Assembly: GCA_003500135.1 (NCBI GenBank)
Contig: DNTA01000242.1
Location: 1-23,408, forward strand
Direction: 5' to 3'
From: Cytophagales bacterium
GTDB lineage: Bacteria > Bacteroidota > Bacteroidia > Cytophagales > Cyclobacteriaceae
DNA: 23,408 nucleotides
Within the stretch, counting starts at the first letter, position 1. Each line of letters opens with the position of its first letter. Below are positions 14,862-23,391 of the stretch, piece by piece. The notes below the pieces were generated by a model, which searched no databases, was not told the origin of the DNA, and saw nothing but the letters and a program-made list of their open reading frames with translations. The translations under genes and the position numbers were made by a program.

Positions 14862-15812
14862 ATGGATAAAAAAACTTTTCTTTCAACAATTAATCTGTTC
14901 TTCATTTTGAATGTACTGGCAGCCCAGGACTTTAAATTCGAACTAAGCCCGGATGGTATATTGCTAATGGAAAGTGGAGATAGAGTATTGTTCTATCAAA
15001 GAAATTTAAAATCAGAAGAAGGAAAGTATGGAAGGGCACACTATTTCCATCCGCTATATGGTTTAAAGGGAGACATTTTAACTAAGGATGTCCCGCCGGA
15101 TCACCCTCACCATAGAGGAGTGTTCTGGGCCTGGCACGAATTATTACTTGGAGGTAAAAAAGTGGCAGATGGTTGGGATATTAAAAATATTGAATGGATT
15201 GTAAATAATACAACTTCCAATACCAATGAAAAGTACGCTATTTTGAATACCAATGTCGTATGGAGAATTTTAAAAGATAATGGAAAAGCCTTAGATATTG
15301 TCGAGGAAACTTGTCTGGTAAGGGTTTCCCAACCTCATCAACGACTTCGAAGGATGGATTTCGAAATTCAATTAAAAGCCCTGACTGATTCTGTAAACAT
15401 CGCAGGCTCTCAGGATGAAAAAGGATATGGAGGGTTTTCGATACGCTTAATCTTGCCTGAAAATGTGCAATTTTACGATCAGCAAAAACTACTAATCCCT
15501 AAAAATGAGGCTGTTAGTGGAGGAGATTGGCTCAAAGTCAAAGGAGAGCTTGGAAGGGTAAGCGCCATTCCCACGCAATTGATATTAATAACACACCCGG
15601 AATACCCAAATAAAAAACAAAAATGGATCCTGAGGAGTAAGGGAAGTATGCAAAATGTGGTTTTCCCGGGTAAAAATGCAGTCCGGATTTATGAACACGA
15701 ACCTTTGATATTGAAATACGGCCTGATATTGTTCAATAAAAACACCCCCTATAAATTAGTGCAAAACCAAATTGAAAAATTTCAGGATTTAGACACAATA
15801 CGTAAAGAATGA
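14862..15812 (+). CDS. Secreted DUF6807 (PmoA-like) family protein
   Basis: The 316-residue protein begins with an N-terminal signal peptide (about 1-21, hydrophobic LSTINLFFILNVLAAQ). The mature part has the DUF6807 hallmark: YFHPLYGLKGDILTKDVPPDHPHHRGVFWAW near 62-93, with a His-rich DHPHHRG core and a Trp cluster. Many members are labelled 'methane oxygenase PmoA', but that name comes from a mis-propagated annotation and implies no methane chemistry. In Bacteroidota these proteins are frequent in polysaccharide or glycoside use regions, with unknown activity. Here it stands at the head of a + strand group with a DJ-1-type gene and a ruined sulfatase. The ATG at 14862 is chosen because the signal peptide starts there. 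Confidence 0.82.
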   Translation: MDKKTFLSTINLFFILNVLAAQDFKFELSPDGILLMESGDRVLFYQRNLKSEEGKYGRAHYFHPLYGLKGDILTKDVPPDHPHHRGVFWAWHELLLGGKKVADGWDIKNIEWIVNNTTSNTNEKYAILNTNVVWRILKDNGKALDIVEETCLVRVSQPHQRLRRMDFEIQLKALTDSVNIAGSQDEKGYGGFSIRLILPENVQFYDQQKLLIPKNEAVSGGDWLKVKGELGRVSAIPTQLILITHPEYPNKKQKWILRSKGSMQNVVFPGKNAVRIYEHEPLILKYGLILFNKNTPYKLVQNQIEKFQDLDTIRKE

Positions 15813-15815
15813 TGA

Positions 15816-15845
15816 ATGCTTTTTTCAAAGCATAAATAATTTTTA
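15816..15845 (+). terminator. Weak terminator-like hairpin after the DUF6807 gene
   Basis: A 7-base stem, ATGCTTT (15816-15822) with AAAGCAT (15827-15833), is followed by AAATAATTTTT. It begins just after the stop at 15812. The stem is A/T rich, so termination may be partial or the hairpin may have another role. Confidence 0.35.
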
Positions 15846-15856
15846 AATTGATCAAC

Positions 15857-16435
15857 ATGAAAAAAAATGTCGGTATACTTCTGTTTGATCAGGTTGAGGC
15901 CCTGGACTTTGCGGGTCCTTTCGAGGTGTTTTCAGTCGCATCGGAGCTTCATCAGTATGAACTTTTCAATGTATTTACGGTAGCCAAAACACCCAAGGCG
16001 ATTTCAGCCATCAATGGGTTAAGTATTAATCCTACCTACGGAATCCAGACGGTACCATTTATTAATATACTGGTGATTCCCGGTGGAGAAGGTACCAAAT
16101 CGTTAATGAATGATCAAAGGGTAATGGATTGGCTTCGACGAATTCAGTCGACTGTTGAAATCACCATGTCCGTTTGCAGTGGCGCCAGAATACTCGGTAA
16201 ATTAGGTTGGCTTGATGGAAAAACCTATTGCACCCACCACGAAGTATACAATGACATGAAAGAAATAGTTCCTACGGGCAAACCTGTGAAAGATAAGCGA
16301 TTTACAGGAGATGGCCACATATATTCCTCAGCCGGGATAGCAGCAGGTATAGATCTTGCCCTTCACCTGGTAAAAGAAATAAATGGAGAAGTGGTGGCAC
16401 AAAAAACCATGAAATACATGGAATATAGAGCATAA
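15857..16435 (+). CDS. DJ-1/PfpI superfamily protein (isonitrile-hydratase-like)
   Basis: The 192-residue cytoplasmic protein has the DJ-1/PfpI fold of the class I glutamine-amidotransferase type. The N terminus NVGILLFDQVEALDFAGPFEVFSV has the E15/D17 positions typical of the AraC-N / isonitrile hydratase branch. ILVIPGGEG leads to the nucleophile elbow C107 in MSVCSGARILGKLGWLDGKTYCTHH. The elbow reads CSGA, whereas isonitrile hydratases usually have CTGA. No DNA-binding domain follows, so it is not an AraC-type regulator. The ATG at 15857 is used; an in-frame TTG three codons upstream is less likely. Substrate unknown; possible roles include a hydratase, a glyoxalase-like enzyme or a chaperone. 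It is 44 bases downstream of the DUF6807 gene. Confidence 0.82.
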   Translation: MKKNVGILLFDQVEALDFAGPFEVFSVASELHQYELFNVFTVAKTPKAISAINGLSINPTYGIQTVPFINILVIPGGEGTKSLMNDQRVMDWLRRIQSTVEITMSVCSGARILGKLGWLDGKTYCTHHEVYNDMKEIVPTGKPVKDKRFTGDGHIYSSAGIAAGIDLALHLVKEINGEVVAQKTMKYMEYRA

Positions 16436-16554
16436 ATTAAAAAGCTGAACAGGTTTAATGTTCCTAAAAAGAACGATTTTACACTTTTTCATGATCTGAA
16501 AGCCCTATTTTCAAGTTGAAAAGAATTGATTTTATAAATAACCCCGTAGCCTTT

Positions 16555-18173
16555 ATGAAAAATATTCATTTTCTAATATTTCTATATCTGCTAATAGGTT
16601 GTTCGACAAAAGAACAAAGATATAAAAAGCCCAATATCTTACTCTTTATTGCAGATGATATGAGTTTTAGTCATATGAGCCACGATGGCTTTCCTGAAGT
16701 TCAAACTCTGAACATCGATAAGCTGATCAATACAGGTGTATATTTTACGAATGCTTATTGTGCTGCACCTTCCTGCTCTCCGTCAAGGGCCGCCATACTT
16801 ACCGGAAGAAATGGTTATGAACTCAAAGAAGGCGCCGTATTATGTGGTTTTTACCATCGGGATTTCAAACCTATCCCGATATTTTGGATGAAGAAGGCTA
16901 TTTTACTGGTTTTACCGGTAAGGGATGGGGCCCAGGAAATATTGAAGATGCCGGTCGCAGCCATAATCCTGCCGGGTACAGTTACAATGAAATCAAGCAT
17001 ATTCCTTTTGAGGAATATGGAATTGATGGGCAAATTTATAATGTCAATTATGTTGCAAATTTCAAATCTTTCATAGATAGCCTTCCCAATGACCAGCCTT
17101 TTTTGCTTTTGGATGGGAACCATCGAACCACATCGTCCTTATGTAGAAGGTATTGGTAAAAAAGTGGCAAAAATCCAAATAATATTGACGTACCTAAGTT
17201 TTTAATAGACAATGAGCTAACCCGATCTGACATAGCCGATTTCCTTTTTGAAATCGAATGGTTCGACAAAAATATAGGGCTTGTTTTAAATCATCTCGGT
17301 TCACTGGGCAAGCCTGGCAATACCTTCGTAATCGTAACATCCGACAATGGCATGCCTTTTCCACGTGCAAAGTCAAACTTGTACGGATAAGGCGCTCATA
17401 TGCCTTTGATCGCTTGGTGGGGCGATAAGATAAAAGAGGCTGTTGAAATAAACGAATATATTAGCCTAGCAGATATTGCCCCCACTTTCCTGGATGCTGC
17501 CGGAGTTTTTATACCCTATGAAACGTCTCGAAAAAGCTTTTTACCGCTTATTGTGCCGGAAAAATCTTCTGAACAAAAGGCAAATAGAGATTTTGTAGTT
17601 ACTCATAATGAGCGACATGCCTGGGTACATCCCGGTGGTCAAATGGCGGCCTCGAGAGCCATTCATATGGATGACCATCCCCTCATTCACAATTTATTTC
17701 CCGATATGTGGCCGGCCGGGCATATTGATGCCTTTTATCATTGGGACCTTTATCCTTTCGGGGACGCTGACGGTGGCCGTGCAAAAACGGAGCTTCTAAA
17801 AGCCAGATTCACCCGGGATAGTGCACTTTTCAAACTTGTTTTCGGCAAGCGACCCGAATTTGAACTTTACAATGTAAAAGCTGACCCTTTTAACTTATCA
17901 AATCTGGCCGATAAGGAGGAATTCAGGTGTGTAAAAGAAAAATTGCAAACCACATTATATGAATATCTTTTGGCCACAAACGACCCATGGCTGACTGGGT
18001 ACACGACAATTTACTATCAAGCGCCGTGTTACGCCATGAAAGGCTTGCCTACCTACGATTTGTTTTTAGAGGACTGGAACAGCCTCGATAGTTTGTAAAA
18101 AGCTGAGGAAAGGCAAAAACAGCTCGAAATTTTGAAAGACCACAACGCTGAACTGGAGAAGTATGGTTGGTAA
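16555..18173 (+). pseudogene. Sulfatase lipoprotein pseudogene (three frameshifts, two stops)
   Basis: Read across its lesions this is a sulfatase of about 540 residues. It begins with a lipoprotein signal (LIGC lipobox, C16), then PNILLFIADD with metal ligands D34/D35, and the formylglycine site C74-S-P-S-R in AAPSCSPSRAAILTGR. Around 16848-16852 a T is lost from a T run and the frame moves. At 17099-17104 a T is gained, restoring QPFCFWMGTIEPHRPY. At 17158-17163 an A is lost, after which GKNPNNIDVPKFL is read. An in-frame TAA stands at 17388-17390, between LYG and GAHMPLIAWWG, and another at 18096-18098. The original C terminus, ending in HNAELEKYGW, stops at 18171-18173. Homopolymer errors could explain the shifts but not easily both stops, and no other gene here shows such damage. 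The enzyme would have removed sulfate from carbohydrates at the cell surface. Confidence 0.9.
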
Positions 18174-18329
18174 GTTTCTAAAGGCTCGATATAAATTCAG
18201 TGCGGAATTCTAATCCTTTTAATTAATAGAACGAATTAGAATGCCAGCATCTTAATCGTCTGATATTATGGAAAGCACGGAATAATTAGGTATCAACACA
18301 AAGATTGATTTCTATTTGAAGTTCCAGGT

Positions 18330-19154
18330 TTAATGATTTTCAATAATACGTTTTATAAAATTCAATAATAATGGATACGCAGGAGATGCCATGCCGTGAT
18401 CATAGCCATCAAGCTCAAGTAAATCAATATCTTGATGGCCGACAACTTTCATCATTCGATAGAAGTAGGCATTTTCTTCATAACGCCCCAATATTTCGAG
18501 CTCCCGGTCACCGGTGATCAGGAGAAAGGGTGGTGCATCCTTCCGTACATGATAAAGTGGTGCAAGTTCATCAATCAAAGGCTTTGTGCCTGCTATACCC
18601 CGTTCTTTTCTTATAGTAAAATGCGTAATGGCATGACCACTAAAAGGTATGCATCCCGCCAGTTCATCCGGTGTTTGGCCAAACTCTTTTAGCCAACTTT
18701 TGTCTAATACCACCATGCTCGACAAATACCCGCCTGCGGAACGGCCTGAGATAAAAATGAGATTTCTATCACCTCCGTATTTATCAATATTTTGCATCAC
18801 CCAAGCTACTGCTGCGGCAGCATCTTTAATCCACTCTGGTGGTTTTACATTTGGCGACAAGCGATAATTCACCCCTGCAACGGCAATGCCTTTTTCCTTT
18901 AGCGCTTTTGGTATTTCTTTTTCACCACCGGTTAACCCTCCTCCATGAAACCAGACAACCGTGGCAAAACCAACTGAATCTTTGGGAAGGTATAAATCCA
19001 GCACACACCTATCGCGAAAATAATAATCTTCTCTTAAATTGATTGAATCGGGATAATAATTAATATTCAACAGGGTTGTATCAGATGTTGATTGTGATTG
19101 GGCAAGCGCTGGTAACATTATCATGGTGAGTAGTAATGCACGGATCATGATCAT
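18330..19154 (-). CDS. Secreted alpha/beta hydrolase (BD-FAE/carboxylesterase-like)
   Basis: The 274-residue protein begins with a signal peptide (about 1-20, IRALLLTMIMLPALAQS). The alpha/beta-hydrolase body contains the oxyanion motif HGGG at 70-73, the nucleophile S139 in GRSAGG, an acid candidate D216 in ITGDRELE and H253 in DGYDHGM. This is the lipase/esterase branch often found with carbohydrate esterases. The likely activity is removal of acyl groups from an exported substrate, possibly a glycan. It is transcribed towards the sulfatase pseudogene. Two ATG codons (19154 and 19148) begin equally good signal peptides, and the longer is given. The gene looks intact and stands alone on its strand. 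Confidence 0.85.
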   Translation of the reverse strand: MIMIRALLLTMIMLPALAQSQSTSDTTLLNINYYPDSINLREDYYFRDRCVLDLYLPKDSVGFATVVWFHGGGLTGGEKEIPKALKEKGIAVAGVNYRLSPNVKPPEWIKDAAAAVAWVMQNIDKYGGDRNLIFISGRSAGGYLSSMVVLDKSWLKEFGQTPDELAGCIPFSGHAITHFTIRKERGIAGTKPLIDELAPLYHVRKDAPPFLLITGDRELEILGRYEENAYFYRMMKVVGHQDIDLLELDGYDHGMASPAYPLLLNFIKRIIENH

Positions 19155-19218
19155 ATTTTTTGATTGGGGTCAAGTTAGATAAGTGGTCCTTAAAAAACAA
19201 TCGATATAGTTTTGACCA

Positions 19219-19248
19219 TAAAAAAAGGGGCGCCAAGGCCCCTTTTGG
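19219..19248 (-). terminator. Terminator of the yfiR / TonB-receptor operon (copy A)
   Basis: On the minus strand AAAAGGGGC (complement of 19238-19246) pairs with GCCCCTTTT (complement of 19223-19231) around a 6-base loop and runs into a longer T tract. It lies just after the receptor stop. The same hairpin is repeated at 22525-22552. Confidence 0.85.
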
Positions 19249-19269
19249 TTGTAGTTTAATGTTTCTGCA

Positions 19270-21462
19270 TTAGAAATTAAAATTGAGTCCTGCTAAATAT
19301 AAGCCGCCTATTTGGTCAGTGAATCCAAATTCATCTTGCTCAGAGTTAAAGATATTGCGTCCGTTTACAAAAAGGTTCACACCGTTGATTACCTCATATC
19401 CTATCTTCAGGTTGAATATGGTTCGAGGATCAATGGTGGTAGAACCAATTTCTTCATTATATGAAGCCGCTTCATGTCGGTAAGTCTGCTCTCCCATATA
19501 GTATACATGAGCAAATACACTTAATCTATCAAGCGGTCTCCAGTTTGCTGTTGCGCCCCCATAAAAAGAAGGAGTACGTGTATGATCTGTATTTTGTCTT
19601 TCATATGTTGTCAATTTAAATGTCCCCGTAGAAGGATCGATTCCAGGGGGTGATATTTTCATATCGTAATCCTCTAGTTCGGTATGCTGTACAGTCCCAA
19701 AGAAGCGGAATTTTAAAGCTCTGACCGGCGCCCAATTCACATTGAAAGAGGCCCCTGTTTGCCTTACCTTCAAATCATTGTTGAGATATGCAAAATTCAA
19801 TACCGCAGTCCCCTGAGGGTCAGTTTCAAAACTTACTGGCTCAAATGTCGAAATATCGCTCATATTCGTCCTGAAGAATTCGAAATCTACTAATACTTTT
19901 TCGGAAATGTTGGCCCGATACCCTAACTCGATCATATTCATAGTCGGGAGGTTCAAGGATTCATTCCCCAGGAATTTTACACCATAGCCTAGTGACTCAA
20001 CATAGAAATTAGTATATGAGTCGATCATAAACGGGCCGCGATTGGACTTGGAGTATACCAACCTTATCAAATTATTTTCATTTATCTTATACGACCCTAT
20101 AAACTGATAGGTGAAATAAGAATCATCGGGCACATTGTAGTTGTCAGACCGCAATGCAGCTATCAATCGTAATTTTTCATCCAGTACTTTGTAATCAAAT
20201 TTGATGAAATACGCCAAATTTGTCAGTTCCCTTTCGGCATTGAAATATCCCCCGGGCCTGCCTGCTTCCAAATAGGGCAAATCATTATAAACACTTCTCT
20301 GGTAATTTATACCCGGACGTATGGATAGGTTGTTAATTACCCAATCATAATCCAAATTGAAATCGGTTTTGTTAAAATCAAACTCTGATACTTGAGGGCT
20401 GCCCTTGAAAATATCCTGCGTGCCATTTTCATATGAGTACTGGGCATTAAACCCATATACATCGGCCATCATATTGACGTACGAAGAATTGGATGTCCGC
20501 GTACCCATCTGGGTGTCAAGGATTTCAAAATAAGCAGTCTGCGCCTCAGAATCCTGGAAACCAGCGGCTACATCAATGTCAATCTTTTCACCAGGCGAAT
20601 AATTTACATAAGCATTAAGTCCAGCGCGTTCTTTGGACAGAGCGGGGTTACTGAATTTTTTCTCCGGTTCAAACGCCGGGATATTATTCGGGTAATAAAT
20701 AAGCTCCTCCCTTGGCGTATAGGCGCCCGTTCCCCAATTGTAATAAGTTTCCTGGTCCCTGTCACGTTTTTCAAAATTACCGCTTACCCCTATGTGCAAT
20801 TTATTATCGGCAAAGCCTTTTGCAACATGTAAATCGGCAATTAATGTGTTTTTTGTCCCTGCCTGTACATTGCCGGCCACAGTCAACGATTCTGTATTGT
20901 TTTTACGGGTAATGATGTTGATCACCCCGCTTACCGCATTTGGCCCGTATAGTGGGGATGACGGACCGCGCACCACTTCTATTTGCTCAATATCGACCAG
21001 GCTAATGGGCAGGGTTTCCCAAAACGTACCGCCATTCGCATAATTATACACCCTTCTACCGTCAACCATCACAAGGGTAATATTATTCTCGGAGAAAAAA
21101 GTAAAGCTGCCCGGGGGCAAGTTATCATTCCCCCTTATATGTACATCAAAATTGCCATTGGATTCTTCCCTAACAATCAAGCCAGGTACCAAGCGCATTG
21201 CTTCTTCAATAGTGGTCGCGCCCGAAGAAATGATTTCTTCACGCGTAATTACCGTAGATGATAGCGGTGCATCAAAACTACTTTCGGCTTTTTTCGAGGC
21301 AGAATAAATCTCTACCTGCATTAGCTCTTCCAATGACATTTCAAACATGTCATCTTCGTCTGCGTTCTGTGCGAGTGCCATTATACCGGGAAGCATATAC
21401 ATGCAAACCGCTGTTAAAAGTCTTATTTGTCTGTTCATTTTAAAAAAATTTCGATGTTTCAT
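19270..21462 (-). CDS. TonB-dependent outer membrane receptor
   Basis: The 730-residue protein starts with a signal peptide (about 9-32, LLTAVCMYMLPGIMALAQ). A linker DMFEMSLEELMQVEIYSASKKAES is typical of receptors in YfiR-type operons. The plug domain covers about 60-175 and includes SSTVITREEIISSGATTIEEAMRLVPG, VDGRRVYN and VVRGPSSPLYGPNAVSGVINIITR. The rest is a beta-barrel with many aromatic-polar strands, ending in GLYLAGLNFNF with the C-terminal Phe favoured for outer membrane insertion. It imports a ligand with TonB energy; the ligand is not evident and there is no SusD partner. It begins 6 bases after the yfiR stop, so the two form an operon. Its last 270 codons are repeated at 22574-23391. 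Confidence 0.95.
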   Translation of the reverse strand: MKHRNFFKMNRQIRLLTAVCMYMLPGIMALAQNADEDDMFEMSLEELMQVEIYSASKKAESSFDAPLSSTVITREEIISSGATTIEEAMRLVPGLIVREESNGNFDVHIRGNDNLPPGSFTFFSENNITLVMVDGRRVYNYANGGTFWETLPISLVDIEQIEVVRGPSSPLYGPNAVSGVINIITRKNNTESLTVAGNVQAGTKNTLIADLHVAKGFADNKLHIGVSGNFEKRDRDQETYYNWGTGAYTPREELIYYPNNIPAFEPEKKFSNPALSKERAGLNAYVNYSPGEKIDIDVAAGFQDSEAQTAYFEILDTQMGTRTSNSSYVNMMADVYGFNAQYSYENGTQDIFKGSPQVSEFDFNKTDFNLDYDWVINNLSIRPGINYQRSVYNDLPYLEAGRPGGYFNAERELTNLAYFIKFDYKVLDEKLRLIAALRSDNYNVPDDSYFTYQFIGSYKINENNLIRLVYSKSNRGPFMIDSYTNFYVESLGYGVKFLGNESLNLPTMNMIELGYRANISEKVLVDFEFFRTNMSDISTFEPVSFETDPQGTAVLNFAYLNNDLKVRQTGASFNVNWAPVRALKFRFFGTVQHTELEDYDMKISPPGIDPSTGTFKLTTYERQNTDHTRTPSFYGGATANWRPLDRLSVFAHVYYMGEQTYRHEAASYNEEIGSTTIDPRTIFNLKIGYEVINGVNLFVNGRNIFNSEQDEFGFTDQIGGLYLAGLNFNF

Positions 21463-21468
21463 GATCCC

Positions 21469-21984
21469 TTAAATTAGAATTGCCAAAGTTTTTAATTGAG
21501 AGGCTACTTTTAGTTTTCTTCGATCTGTTTCCCTTTCATTGAGCTCGAATTTTATCTTACCCCCCTGTTCAACAAAATTTATTGCCGCCCCCTTTTCTGC
21601 CAATCCCGGCGCTTCGGTAATAATCAACACCGGCTGCGAGGTGAATTTTGATAAAATCGATTGGAAATCGGAAATTTTGGACGGCGATACATATATAATA
21701 TGGCTCATTTCTATTTCATTCACAGCGTTGCACCTTTTTATTTGAATGGGCTTCCCATTCAATTGCTGTTTCATTTTTGCCATTTGTTGAAGTGCGCTAT
21801 TCAATTTGTCTTCACCATAAGTAGTGATTATAAATGCCTCTTGCAGATAATCGTCCGGCCAGCGGATATATTTGCTAAAGTTGTAAATGAACATACTCTG
21901 GTATTTTGCTTTTTGTGCAAAAGCACAATGGGCCATTAATGTGAAGCCAAACGCGATAAAGATATACAGGACTGATTTTTTCAT
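21469..21984 (-). CDS. YfiR family (DUF4154) periplasmic protein
   Basis: The 171-residue protein has a clear signal peptide (about 1-23, SVLYIFIAFGFTLMAHCAFAQ). Mature residues begin KAKYQSMFIYNFSKYIRWP, which is the YfiR start (K-A-x-F-x-x-x-F-x-x-x-x-x-W-P). Later parts FIITTYGEDKL, IIYVSP, PVLIITEAPGLAEKGAAINFV and GGKIKFELN match the family to its end. In Pseudomonas YfiR restrains a membrane diguanylate cyclase; in Bacteroidota it often sits in operons with a TonB-dependent receptor and a sensor kinase. Here only the receptor follows (6-base gap), and no kinase or cyclase gene is in the window. It may sense or bind a periplasmic signal linked to that receptor. No clear promoter was found upstream. 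Confidence 0.9.
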   Translation of the reverse strand: MKKSVLYIFIAFGFTLMAHCAFAQKAKYQSMFIYNFSKYIRWPDDYLQEAFIITTYGEDKLNSALQQMAKMKQQLNGKPIQIKRCNAVNEIEMSHIIYVSPSKISDFQSILSKFTSQPVLIITEAPGLAEKGAAINFVEQGGKIKFELNERETDRRKLKVASQLKTLAILI

Positions 21985-22342
21985 AGTTGTTTATCAATTT
22001 CATGTTTAATGTTTCCCGGACAATTCTTCTATCCTCTTTGGTCGTAAATATATCAAGTATATGAATATTTTAATTTTTTCTTAGATTAAACAATCCCTGA
22101 ATTCGATAAATAAGACTAAATAGAATATAAATATATAATTTTTATATAAAATATATGAAAAATGCAAAAAAAATAAAAATCCACATCATTCGGTCTAAAG
22201 TTAAGTCAACTCATTTTTTAGTCTTTATTGATATTTACATATTTTCCTCGTGTAAATACGTTAAGACACCGCTAATATGAACGTTTCATTTTAAATAGGC
22301 GCTATCATTTCTTTTCAGCGCAGACGTAGGATTTATATATAA
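21985..22342. other. Very AT-rich intergenic region, no gene seen
   Basis: These 358 bases upstream of yfiR are dominated by A and T runs, especially 22060-22200. No coding frame, RNA fold or clear promoter could be supported. The yfiR promoter should lie in the left part. Confidence 0.5.
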
Positions 22343-22522
22343 TTAAAATTTCTCGAAAAGGACTTCTATTTTCCGTAGCCCACACCAAATGTTTTTGTAA
22401 TGCCTTACCCAATTGTTTTCTTTTAGCAGATCATGCAAACCCTCGGACGAATAAGGATAATTAGTAAAACTTTCCGCAAGGTCTTTCTTACCAGATACGG
22501 GAGTGGCGTTTATACAAACCAT
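22343..22522 (-). CDS. Short orphan ORF, possible C-terminal gene remnant
   Basis: An open frame of 59 residues runs from the ATG at 22520-22522 to a TAA at 22343. It reads MVCINATPVSGKKDLAESF, then YPYSSEGLHDLLKENNW, and ends in VLFEKF. The amino-acid mix looks protein-like, and the middle vaguely recalls the last strands and helix of class I SAM methyltransferases, but this is not a real identification. Its upstream end meets the duplicated receptor block exactly where homology to 19221 begins. It may therefore be the 3' stump of a gene cut by that duplication. It could also be a chance frame. Confidence 0.3.
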   Translation of the reverse strand: MVCINATPVSGKKDLAESFTNYPYSSEGLHDLLKENNWVRHYKNIWCGLRKIEVLFEKF

Positions 22523-22524
22523 AT

Positions 22525-22552
22525 AAAAAAGGGGCGCCAAGGCCCCTTTTGG
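22525..22552 (-). terminator. Duplicated terminator after the truncated receptor copy
   Basis: This is the same hairpin as at 19219-19248: GGGGC and GCCCC arms with A/T extensions around a 6-base loop and a T tract on the minus strand. It marks the left edge of the duplicated block. Confidence 0.8.
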
Positions 22553-23391
22553 TTGTAGTTTAATGTTTCTGCATTAGAAATTAAAATTGAGTCCTGCTAA
22601 ATATAAGCCGCCTATTTGGTCAGTGAATCCAAATTCATCTTGCTCAGAGTTAAAGATATTGCGTCCGTTTACAAAAAGGTTCACACCGTTGATTACCTCA
22701 TATCCTATCTTCAGGTTGAATATGGTTCGAGGATCAATGGTGGTAGAACCAATTTCTTCATTATATGAAGCCACTTCATGTCGGTAAGTCTGCTCTCCCA
22801 TATAGTATACATGAGCAAATACACTTAATCTATCAAGCGGTCTCCAGTTTGCTGTTGCGCCCCCATAAAAAGAAGGAGTACGTGTATGATCTGTATTTTG
22901 TCTTTCATATGTTGGCAATTTAAATGTCCCCGTAAAAGGATCAATTATCTCAGGGATTATTTTCTTATCGTAATCCTCTAGTTCGGTATGCTGTACAGTC
23001 CCAAAGAAGCGGAATTTTAAAGCTCTGACCGGCGCCCAATTCACCATGAAAGAGGCCCCTGTTTGCCTTACCTTCAAATCATTGTTGAGATATGCAAAAT
23101 TCAATATCGTAGTCCCCGGAGGATCAGTTTCAAAATTTACTGGCTCAAATGCCGAAATATCGCTCATATTCGTCCTGAAGAATTCGAAATCTACTAATAC
23201 TTTTTCGGAAATGTTGGCCCGATACCCTAAATCGATCATATTCATAGTCGGGAGGTTCAAGGATTCATTCCCCAAGAATCTTACACCTGTATTGCCTAGT
23301 GCCACAACATTGAAATTAGTATATGAGTCGATCATAAACGGGCCGCGATTGGACTTGGAGTATACCAACCTTATCAAATTATTTTCATTTA
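22525..23391. repeat. Direct repeat of the receptor 3' end (second copy of 19221-20084)
   Basis: About 865 bases are repeated in the same orientation, 3.3 kb apart, with the offset changing from 3304 to 3307 because of one 3-base insertion. The block includes the terminator and the last third of the receptor gene. Direct repeats of this length allow recombination that would delete or exchange the 3.3 kb between them, which contains the rest of the receptor and yfiR. Confidence 0.9.

Noticed and set aside
16842..17159. Separate 105-residue gene
   Set aside because: It reads as the continuation of the sulfatase after a one-base shift and has no start context of its own.
17400..18098. Separate 232-residue gene
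   Set aside because: It is the C-terminal part of the broken sulfatase, in the same frame as the sequence before the TAA at 17388 and after the TAA at 18096.
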